From Oscillospiraceae bacterium (GTDB lineage: Bacteria; Bacillota; Clostridia; Oscillospirales; CAG-272): a stretch of DNA of 8,022 nt. The stretch lies in contig WREN01000094.1 in the NCBI GenBank assembly GCA_009779295.1, positions 1-8,022 of the forward strand, in the 5' to 3' direction. The position numbers were made by a program, and so were the translations under genes. Numbering within the stretch: the first letter of the stretch is position 1; each line of letters starts with the position of its first letter. Positions 1 to 5,331 of the stretch are shown one piece after another. The notes beneath the pieces were generated by a model, which did no database searches, was not told the DNA's origin, and saw nothing but the letters and a program-made list of their open reading frames with translations.

Positions 1-2030
1 ACGGACGTGTAAGTGATGATACAAATCATGATCAAACTTACTACAAGCGAAATCGATGCGAACGCTATCAGCACAATCGTGATACCATCGATAATATTTC
101 CGGACAGGTCAACAATGGTCGCGGCAAGGTCAGTGTAAATGACCATATCGTCATTCTCTTTGCCCTCGTTGAAATCATCGAGATAATTTAGAACTTGCGT
201 TTTGCCGTCAAAATTGGTCGGATAGAGCATAATCATAAACGGAATTCCCGATCCGCCCATATATGAAATAATATTTTTCTTTGATGTTTCATCAAGCGGT
301 TCCATGGTAATAATATTATTGTCTGACTCCATTTGCGCTTTGACAATATCGCTTTGTTTGGCATTTTCGATGACAAGCTCAGTCAACGCGTCGCTGTAAG
401 CCATACCGGTACCCAAAATACCGATGGTAACATTCTCTTTAAGCCTTAAAATACCGCTGATACGAATCGTGATATTTTCGTCGCCGTCATACATTTTATT
501 AAAATCTGAAGCCGGAAGGAAAGTTCCGTAATCGGTTTTCTGATAAAAATTATTATTTGCGATAACTTTCATTTCCATACCGATTATCTCGTCGAAACTC
601 ATTCTTTGCACACCTTCATAATCGATAGCTAACGCTCCCAAAGTAGTTACATTGACGCGGTTGAATCGGTCAACAATCAATACAACATCGGTATCAGAGA
701 CAGGATATTTTCCCGCGAGCAGATCATAATTCTTTTCGAGGTAAGAAGGTTCATTTTTGTTTAATTGAATCGGATATGACGAAAGCCGCATATTGCTCAT
801 TGCCATCATTCCTCCGCCGCCGGAAGAACCGCCGCCCGAAAGCGAAACGATTTTGACCTCATCTCCGACTTTCCGCAGTATGTTCATATTCACGATACGC
901 GTGTAACCGATACTGCTGCAATATTTCGGGTCGATCGCGTTGAGATACGCGATATAATCATCGTCCAGTTTATTCGTATGCACAACTGTACGCGCGCTAA
1001 AATCATACGGATAAATTTCCTGCGCGTTGGTATACGCTTCACGGTTTACCATACTGGCGCGGCGTTCGTCCATTTGCGCGTGGATTTCGTCGTGGTCGAT
1101 ATTCATCGCGCTCTGCGATATAATAATCGGCGAATCTGCAAGCGTTTCGCTTTGGAATTTATCGATTTGCAATTGGAATCCCGTAGATAAACTCAAAATA
1201 AGAGCGATCCCGATGATACCGATACTTGAAGCGAACGCGGTTAGAAACGTGCGCATTTTTTTAGTTAAAATATTATTAAGCGACAAGCTCAAAGCCGTGA
1301 TAAACTTCATGCTCGTCTTTTTTAATTTAAATTCGTCGGCTTTAGGGCGTTCTTCGTGAGGATTTGTATCCGATATAATCAATCCGTCTTCGAATTTTAT
1401 CAAACGGTCGGCGTAAGTTTCCGCGATCCGCGCGTTGTGAGTGACCATGATAACGAGCCTGTCTTTCGCCACTTCTTTGATTATATCCATAATTTGCATG
1501 CTCGTCACGCTGTCAAGCGCGCCCGTCGGTTCGTCGCACAGCAGGATTTCGGGGTCGTTTGCAAGCGCGCGCGCAATCGCGACGCGCTGCATTTGCCCGC
1601 CCGACAATTGATTCGGCTTCTTATGTAAATGGTCGCCAAGCCCCACCTGCCGCAAAACTTCGAGCGCGCGTTGATGTTTCTCTTTTTTAGAAACGCCGCT
1701 CAATGTCATACCGAGTTCAACGTTGTCAACGATGCTGATATGGGTAATCAGATTATAATTCTGAAAAACGAAGCCTATCGAATTGTTGCGGTACGCGTCC
1801 CAATCGCTTTCTTTGAAATTTTTCGTCTGTTTGCCTTTGATAATAAGGTCGCCGGAATCGTAACGGTCGAGTCCGCCGATGATATTGAGGCATGTCGTTT
1901 TGCCCGAACCACTCGCGCCCAGAATCGCGACGAATTCCTTCTCCCTGAACGCGACGCTGATACCGTTGATAGCTTTCGTTTCTATATCGCCTACATGATA
2001 TGATTTTTTTATATCTTTTAATTCTAACAT
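1..2030 (-). CDS. ABC transporter, ATPase fused to FtsX-like permease (partial, 3' end beyond window)
   Basis: The minus-strand frame from the ATG at 2030 stays open to base 1 (676 complete codons), so the C-terminus lies outside the window. Residues 1-225 are an ABC ATPase of the MacB/LolD class: Walker A GASGSGKT (38-45), Q-loop glutamine Q90, signature LSGGQ (142-146), Walker B EILLCDEP (161-168) and the switch histidine in VTHN (196-199). A linker leads to a membrane helix at about 261-283 (region SSIGIIGIALILSLSTGF). A large outward domain follows (about 290-640), then a second hydrophobic stretch at 647-674 cut by the window edge. This is the layout of ATPase-FtsX/MacB-type fusions, which usually work as exporters or in resistance to peptides and drugs rather than as importers; the substrate cannot be read from sequence. 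The start follows TGAGGG with 9-nt spacing. TAATG overlaps the MarR stop by one base, so translation is probably coupled and control is probably by MarR. Oddity: a Gly/Ser-rich stretch at 397-407 in the outward domain. Confidence 0.95.
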   Translation of the reverse strand, partial: MLELKDIKKSYHVGDIETKAINGISVAFREKEFVAILGASGSGKTTCLNIIGGLDRYDSGDLIIKGKQTKNFKESDWDAYRNNSIGFVFQNYNLITHISIVDNVELGMTLSGVSKKEKHQRALEVLRQVGLGDHLHKKPNQLSGGQMQRVAIARALANDPEILLCDEPTGALDSVTSMQIMDIIKEVAKDRLVIMVTHNARIAETYADRLIKFEDGLIISDTNPHEERPKADEFKLKKTSMKFITALSLSLNNILTKKMRTFLTAFASSIGIIGIALILSLSTGFQLQIDKFQSETLADSPIIISQSAMNIDHDEIHAQMDERRASMVNREAYTNAQEIYPYDFSARTVVHTNKLDDDYIAYLNAIDPKYCSSIGYTRIVNMNILRKVGDEVKIVSLSGGGSSGGGGMMAMSNMRLSSYPIQLNKNEPSYLEKNYDLLAGKYPVSDTDVVLIVDRFNRVNVTTLGALAIDYEGVQRMSFDEIIGMEMKVIANNNFYQKTDYGTFLPASDFNKMYDGDENITIRISGILRLKENVTIGILGTGMAYSDALTELVIENAKQSDIVKAQMESDNNIITMEPLDETSKKNIISYMGGSGIPFMIMLYPTNFDGKTQVLNYLDDFNEGKENDDMVIYTDLAATIVDLSGNIIDGITIVLIAFASISLVVSLIMICIITYTS

Positions 2031-2494
2031 TATTTGATTCCCTCACAGTAAAAAATAAAATTTTTCAATATTTCTTCAAATTGATTTAAGCCTTTTATAA
2101 CCGTTTTCATATGTTCTTCAGGTAATTCATTGCAATATTCGTTGAACATGTCCATTTTTTGCTTCAGTCTGTTTAAAATTTCATCACCTTTTTCCGTTAT
2201 CGATAACGTGACTATACGTTCATCTTCGGTAGAACGTTCGCGTTTGATTAATCCGGCTTGCTCCATTTTTTTGCACATGGTTGAAGCGTTCCCTTGATTA
2301 ATATTCATTTCTCTGCAAACGCCGCTGATATTTTTGATATAATGTTGCTTGACCGCGAATAAAATAAAAGTTTGCGGCGTAGTTATATTTTCGGTGTGCA
2401 GTATCGGTTCAATAATTCTGTGGATATTATTTTTTGTGTTAAAAAATATCGCCCATAAATGGGTTATAAATATATTCGCGTCGATTTTTCTCAC
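2030..2494 (-). CDS. MarR-family winged-helix transcriptional regulator
   Basis: A 154-residue protein of typical MarR length. N-terminal dimerisation helices (about 5-50) precede a winged helix: the helix-turn-helix lies at about 55-83, with recognition helix around INQGNASTMCKKMEQAGL, and the wing at 84-100 carries the family pattern D-E-R-x-V-x-L-x-x-T-x-x-G (residues 91-103). A long C-terminal helix pair closes the dimer. MarR proteins bind short inverted repeats as dimers and usually repress their own operon, releasing DNA on ligand binding. It is first in an operon with the transporter fusion, overlapping by one base, so it is the likely local regulator. Start problem: the only standard start codon, GTG at 2494, lies inside the ribosome binding site, and an in-frame TAG (2498-2500) stands directly upstream. 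The ATC at 2485-2483 has ideal spacing. The next Met is residue 63, inside the DNA-binding domain. Family assignment is firm; exact start is not. Confidence 0.92.
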   Translation of the reverse strand: MRKIDANIFITHLWAIFFNTKNNIHRIIEPILHTENITTPQTFILFAVKQHYIKNISGVCREMNINQGNASTMCKKMEQAGLIKRERSTEDERIVTLSITEKGDEILNRLKQKMDMFNEYCNELPEEHMKTVIKGLNQFEEILKNFIFYCEGIK

Positions 2495-2499
2495 CTCCT
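2494..2499 (-). promoter_or_regulatory. Strong ribosome binding site of the MarR gene
   Basis: On the minus strand this reads AGGAGG, continuing into TGA, a near-perfect match to the 16S anti-Shine-Dalgarno sequence. The annotated GTG start shares its last G, so a ribosome placed here cannot use that GTG. Eight bases separate GGAGG from an in-frame ATC at 2485-2483. The site therefore bears directly on where the regulator begins. Confidence 0.85.
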
Positions 2500-2502
2500 A
2501 TA

Positions 2503-2521
2503 TATATTTATAGTAAATATA
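2503..2521. promoter_or_regulatory. Perfect 19-bp inverted repeat, candidate MarR operator
   Basis: The sequence is TATATTTA-TAG-TAAATATA: 8-bp arms, perfectly complementary, around a 3-bp spacer. It sits 4 bp upstream of the ribosome binding site of the MarR gene and overlaps the best candidate -10 of that gene (TATATT on the minus strand, 2521-2516). Size, symmetry and position fit a MarR autoregulatory operator. The surroundings are very AT-rich, so some symmetry by chance is possible. Confidence 0.55.
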
Positions 2522-2543
2522 ATATCATATAAATATGTTGTAA
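2516..2543 (-). promoter_or_regulatory. Weak candidate promoter of the MarR-ABC operon
   Basis: On the minus strand TTACAA (2543-2538) and TATATT (2521-2516) are 16 bp apart. Each hexamer matches the sigma-A consensus only partly. The stretch is so AT-rich that other placements are possible. It is chosen because it lies just upstream of the ribosome binding site and is overlapped by both inverted repeats, as expected for a self-repressed operon. Confidence 0.3.
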
Positions 2544-2547
2544 CATA
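2534..2547. promoter_or_regulatory. Second inverted repeat in the MarR promoter region
   Basis: TATGTT-GT-AACATA is a perfect 6-bp-arm inverted repeat about 28 bp (centre to centre) from the 19-bp repeat. It covers the candidate -35 (TTACAA, minus strand, 2543-2538). It could be a second regulator site, but the arms match the first repeat only loosely (TAT at the outer ends), so it could equally be bound by something else or be fortuitous. Confidence 0.35.
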
Positions 2548-2579
2548 CATGTTTTTGTAAATTATGTGTGTTATTTTTA

Positions 2580-2608
2580 TTGACAAAAATTTTCCGGCAT
2601 GGTATAAT
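2580..2608 (+). promoter_or_regulatory. Consensus sigma-A promoter for the rightward operon
   Basis: TTGACA at 2580-2585 and TATAAT at 2603-2608 are separated by exactly 17 bp, so both hexamers and the spacer match the vegetative consensus. Transcription would start near 2615, at the left end of the inverted-repeat element, giving a leader of about 170 nt before the oxidoreductase ATG at 2785. Such a promoter would be strong and constitutive unless repressed or attenuated. The leftward candidate operators (2503-2547) lie 33-77 bp upstream of the -35. Confidence 0.85.
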
Positions 2609-2611
2609 GAG

Positions 2612-2759
2612 GAATCCCCCCTGTCGCTATCGCCAACAAGTTGGCGTTGGCGACATCCCCCCTTTGACAAGGGAGGGAAAGAACGAATATATAATGGTTC
2701 CTTCTCCCCCTTGCCAAAGGGGGATACGGCGAAGCCAACGGCTGAGCCGAGGGGGATTC
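2612..2759. repeat. MITE/REP-like element with terminal inverted repeats, about 148 bp
   Basis: The ends are a perfect 9-bp inverted pair, GAATCCCCC (2612-2620) and GGGGGATTC (2751-2759). Most of the element is an imperfect long palindrome. ATCCCCCCTTTGACAAGGG (2655-2673) is matched on the opposite strand by the block at 2706-2725 (CCCCCTTGCCAAAGGGGGAT), and GAAC/GTTC (2681-2684, 2697-2700) close a 12-nt AT-rich loop. Each half also holds its own hairpin: TGTCGC...GCGACA with CGCCAA-CAAG-TTGGCG (2622-2655) on the left; GGC-GAA-GCC (2728-2736) and CGGC-TGA-GCCG (2740-2750) on the right. Similar CCCCTTTG(A/G)CAAGGGG modules are, from general knowledge, dispersed repeats in Clostridia genomes. 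No transposase and no clear target duplication are seen. The reading frames across it are not plausible proteins. Confidence 0.7.
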
Positions 2760-2763
2760 TAAT

Positions 2764-2770
2764 AAAGGAG
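2764..2770 (+). promoter_or_regulatory. Ribosome binding site of the oxidoreductase gene
   Basis: AAAGGAG lies just outside the right end of the inverted-repeat element and 14 nt before the ATG at 2785. The in-frame GTG at 2770 begins within this site and cannot be the start it serves, so the ATG is preferred despite the rather long spacing. Confidence 0.6.
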
Positions 2771-2784
2771 TGGATTATAATAAT

Positions 2785-3795
2785 ATGAATAAAATTAAAT
2801 TTGCGGTTGTAGGCGTCGGCGGTATCGGCAGGTCGCATATCGCGGGCATAGCGAAAGTTGAAAGCGCAGTTCTCACAGCGGTGTGCGATATCGACGAAGC
2901 GGTCGCGAAACAAATCGCGGAAGAAAACGGGCTTGAAAAATACTATACCGATTTTGACACACTGCTGGTAAGCGAAGACGTCGACGCGGTCGTTGTCGGA
3001 ACGCCGGACCAGTCGCATTGCGAATACACGGTTAAATCGTTGAAAGCCGGTAAACATGTTATGTGCGAAAAACCGATGGCGATGACCATCGAAGAGTGCA
3101 AACTAATGATTGCCGCGGCGCGTGAAACAGATAAACAGCTCATGATCGGTCAAGTATGCCGCAAAGCTCCGGGTTTCGTCAAAGCGAAAGAACTCATCGA
3201 AGCCGGCGAAATCGGCGAATTGTTCTATGTCGAATCCGAATACGCGCACGATTACTGCCGCATACCCGGTAAAGGCGGCTGGCGTATAGACCCCGTCCGT
3301 TTGCGCCATCCTATTATCGGCGGCGGCTGTCACGCTATAGATTTGCTGCGCTGGATCGCGGGCAATCCTTCCGAAGTTTTCGCCTACGCGAACCGTAAAA
3401 TGCTCACGACTTGGCCTGTTGACGACTGTACTATAGCGGTCATGAAGTTTCCGAACGACGTTATCGGCAAAGTGTTCACTTCGATAGGATGCAAGCGCAC
3501 ATACACCATGAGAACGGTTTTGTACGGTTCTAAGGGTACGATCATAACCGACAACACATCGCCTGAGATAACCCTGCAAAGAGAAGTTGACGCGCATATA
3601 GAAGTCACGATGGTTCCGGTAGACATAAACAACCACAACATCGCGGCGGAAATCGAAGAACTGTGCGAAGCGATACTCATGAATACAGACGTTCTTACCG
3701 ACGGCGTTCAGGGCGCGTCAACGGTAGCTGTCGGGTGCGCGATAGTTGAATCAGCCGCAACGGGAGAAAAAGTAATAATTGACTATAAATTTTAA
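2785..3795 (+). CDS. Gfo/Idh/MocA-family NAD(P)-dependent oxidoreductase
   Basis: A 336-residue protein, standard for the family of sugar, inositol and related dehydrogenases. The N-terminal Rossmann domain opens with the dinucleotide motif VGVGGIG (9-15); an acidic stretch after the second strand (CDIDE, 34-38) is typical of NAD-preferring members. The hallmark EKP motif is at 95-97 (HVMCEKPMAMT), supplying the active-site lysine K96. The C-terminal alpha/beta domain carries GGGCHAIDLLRW (179-190), whose H183 and D186 match the conserved G-G-H-x-x-D active-site signature. No signal peptide, so cytoplasmic. The substrate cannot be told from sequence; the downstream hydrolase suggests a sugar or sugar derivative. 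A few family relatives are NAD-dependent glycosidases (for example GH109), which remains an alternative. ATG 2785 is chosen over GTG 2770 because the GTG overlaps the ribosome binding site. The end overlaps the next gene by 17 bp, so the two are co-transcribed. Confidence 0.93.
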   Translation: MNKIKFAVVGVGGIGRSHIAGIAKVESAVLTAVCDIDEAVAKQIAEENGLEKYYTDFDTLLVSEDVDAVVVGTPDQSHCEYTVKSLKAGKHVMCEKPMAMTIEECKLMIAAARETDKQLMIGQVCRKAPGFVKAKELIEAGEIGELFYVESEYAHDYCRIPGKGGWRIDPVRLRHPIIGGGCHAIDLLRWIAGNPSEVFAYANRKMLTTWPVDDCTIAVMKFPNDVIGKVFTSIGCKRTYTMRTVLYGSKGTIITDNTSPEITLQREVDAHIEVTMVPVDINNHNIAAEIEELCEAILMNTDVLTDGVQGASTVAVGCAIVESAATGEKVIIDYKF

Positions 3796-4687
3796 ATTTA
3801 ATATATGCCTCGCGCCGATGGCCGGAATTACCGACCACGCGTTCCGCGTTATCTGCAAGGAACACGGCGCGGAATACATGGTTACGGAAATGATTTCCGC
3901 GAAAGGAATCCATTTCGGCAGCGAGAAAACCAAAATGCTCACGTATTTTACAGATTACGAACGCCCGATAGCGGCTCAAATCTTCGGAAGCGAGCCGTCA
4001 ATCTTAGCGGAATCCGCGCAAACGCTTGCGCATTTTGACGCGATCGACATCAACATGGGCTGCCCGATGCGTAAAATCGTCGGCAACGGCGAAGGCTGCG
4101 CGCTGATGTTGGATCCGCAGCGAGTCGCTGATTGTATTCGCGCGGTTGTGAAAGCGGTGAACATTCCGGTGACGGTGAAAATCCGCAGCGGGTGGAACAG
4201 CGAATCCATCAACGCCGTGGAAATCGCGCAGATTGCGGAAGCTGAAGGCGTATCCGCAATCGTTGTGCATGGTCGCACACGTGCGCAGATGTACGCGCCG
4301 CCGGTTGATTTGGATATAATCCGCAAAGTCAAAGAAGCGGTCAAGATACCCGTCATCGGTAACGGCGGCATCGAAAACGCCGTTGACATTGAGAAAATGT
4401 TTAACGAAACCGGTTGCGACGGTGTGATGATTGCTCGCGGCGCGTTGGGTAATCCGTGGATATTCAGCAACAAAACACCCACGATAGAAGAACGAATCGC
4501 AACCGCAATAAGACACGCGGAATTGTTGGCGGAATTCAAAGGCGAAACGATGGGCACGCTTGAAGCGCGCAAACATTTTGCGTGGTACATCAAAGGTATC
4601 AAAGGCGCGGGAACTGCGAGAAACAGAATCAACACCGCGAAATCCATCGCCGAAATGAAAGAAATTGTATATGAGTTGAGAGTATGA
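3779..4687 (+). CDS. dus: tRNA-dihydrouridine synthase
   Basis: A 302-residue FMN-dependent enzyme that reduces uridine to dihydrouridine in tRNA D-loops or neighbouring positions. Visible family motifs: FMN-binding LAPMAGITDHAFR (11-23), TEMISAKG (36-43), the catalytic cysteine C95 in NMGCPMRKIVGNG (92-104), VKIRSGW (133-139), HGRTRAQMY (164-172), GNGGI (194-198) and the phosphate-binding GVMIARGALGNPWIF (215-229). The C-terminal helical tRNA-binding part has RKHFAWYIKG (264-273) but ends early, making the protein somewhat shorter than the usual 320-340 residues. The start is TTG at 3779: an in-frame TAA directly precedes it and the conserved N-terminal strand begins at residue 2, so no later start would do. 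GGGAG at 3762-3766 is the probable ribosome binding site. It overlaps the oxidoreductase by 17 bp and the sigma gene by 4 bp. Likely a housekeeping gene carried in the operon. Which Dus subfamily is uncertain (DusB-like by motif). Confidence 0.95.
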   Translation: MTINFKFNICLAPMAGITDHAFRVICKEHGAEYMVTEMISAKGIHFGSEKTKMLTYFTDYERPIAAQIFGSEPSILAESAQTLAHFDAIDINMGCPMRKIVGNGEGCALMLDPQRVADCIRAVVKAVNIPVTVKIRSGWNSESINAVEIAQIAEAEGVSAIVVHGRTRAQMYAPPVDLDIIRKVKEAVKIPVIGNGGIENAVDIEKMFNETGCDGVMIARGALGNPWIFSNKTPTIEERIATAIRHAELLAEFKGETMGTLEARKHFAWYIKGIKGAGTARNRINTAKSIAEMKEIVYELRV

Positions 4688-5298
4688 ATAACGATAATAA
4701 CGAAATTATAATGCTGGTGAAGCGTGCCGGAAGCGGCGACAACGACGCTTTCGAGAAATTAGTTTTAAAATATGAAAATTTCATATACAATCTGATATGC
4801 CAAATGACAGGTAACGATCAGGACGCATATGACATATCGCAGGAAGTTTTCATAAAAGTTTACAGAGCTATAAAGAATTTCAGGTTTGATTGTAAATTTT
4901 CTACATGGCTGTATAAAATAACGGCAAACGCCGTTAAGGATTATTTCCGAGAGAAACAAAAACACCGAACCGTATCGCTTTCGGACTGGACGGAAGAGGA
5001 TGAAAGCGAATCAGGATTCGCGGCAAACAAGCCCCCGGAAATCATCGAAGAAGATATTAATTCGCGTCCGGAGGAAGCGTATGAACGCGGTGAGATCCGT
5101 GAAGCGGTGCGCGACGCAATATTACATTTATCAGAAGATCACAAGGTTATAATAACTTTGCGCGACATGGAAGGCTATTCATACGACGACATTTCTGATA
5201 TGTTGGGTATTGAAATAGGCACAGTAAAGAGCCGTTTGAACCGGGCGCGTCTTGCCGTAAAAGATTACCTGTTAAAACGGAACTTTATTGAGTATTGA
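4684..5298 (+). CDS. ECF-type RNA polymerase sigma factor (sigma-70 family, SigW/RpoE-like)
   Basis: A 204-residue two-domain sigma factor lacking regions 1 and 3. Region 2 spans about 22-95: core-binding and -10 recognition part with DAYDISQEVFIKVYRAIKNF (47-66) and FSTWLYKITANAVKDYFR. A long acidic linker (about 100-140, with SDWTEEDESESG) joins it to region 4 at about 140-197, whose helix-turn-helix is YSYDDISDMLGIEIGTVKSRLNRAR, recognising -35 elements. It would direct polymerase to promoters under control of the following gene, a matching anti-sigma factor. The start codon overlaps the dus stop (ATGA) and the upstream Shine-Dalgarno is poor, so translation probably depends on ribosomes finishing dus. 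Base composition drops to clearly more AT-rich than dus. No convincing ECF-type promoter (GAAC-N16-CGTC style) was seen upstream, so autoregulation is unproven. Confidence 0.94.
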   Translation: MNNDNNEIIMLVKRAGSGDNDAFEKLVLKYENFIYNLICQMTGNDQDAYDISQEVFIKVYRAIKNFRFDCKFSTWLYKITANAVKDYFREKQKHRTVSLSDWTEEDESESGFAANKPPEIIEEDINSRPEEAYERGEIREAVRDAILHLSEDHKVIITLRDMEGYSYDDISDMLGIEIGTVKSRLNRARLAVKDYLLKRNFIEY

Positions 5299-5331
5299 AC
5301 GTCAAGTTATTAAATGAGAGGTGAATAATTT

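Larger units (their letters stand above)
2495..2784. other. Divergent intergenic control region, 290 bp
   Basis: This is the only substantial non-coding stretch. Its left half is extremely AT-rich and holds the two inverted repeats and a weak leftward promoter candidate. The right half holds the consensus rightward promoter followed by the GC-rich inverted-repeat element, which fills almost the whole untranslated leader. No RNA gene, riboswitch or intrinsic terminator is recognised; the CCCCCTT-GCCA-AAGGGGG hairpin at 2706-2723 has no T-run after it. Confidence 0.8.

Noticed and set aside
978..2003. Several plus-strand frames of 70-124 codons
   Set aside because: All lie antisense to the ABC transporter gene, whose protein has every ATPase motif; the plus frames are codon-bias shadows.
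2706..2723. GC-rich hairpin as an intrinsic terminator or attenuator
   Set aside because: The 7-bp stem is strong but is followed by ATACGG, not a T-run, so classic termination is not supported.
2612..2759. CRISPR array or tRNA-like RNA in the leader
   Set aside because: There are no regularly spaced direct repeats; the structure is palindromic, and no tRNA arm sequences or CCA-type end are present.
2564..2788. Small plus-strand reading frames (74 and 64 codons) across the intergenic region
   Set aside because: They are translations of the inverted-repeat element (PPFDKGGKE, PSPPCQRG style peptides), span the promoter and have no ribosome binding site.
2491..3057. 188-codon minus-strand frame across the repeat and the oxidoreductase 5' end
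   Set aside because: It is antisense to a clear family gene and crosses non-coding repeat DNA; no recognisable domain.
3976..4647. Long minus-strand frames (223 and 190 codons) within dus
   Set aside because: They mirror the dus coding sequence, whose motifs are unambiguous; antisense open frames are common with this codon use.
5299..5331. ECF-type autoregulatory promoter before the anti-sigma gene
   Set aside because: GAAC and CGTC occur at 5297-5304 but practically adjoin each other, without the 16-17 bp spacing an ECF promoter needs.
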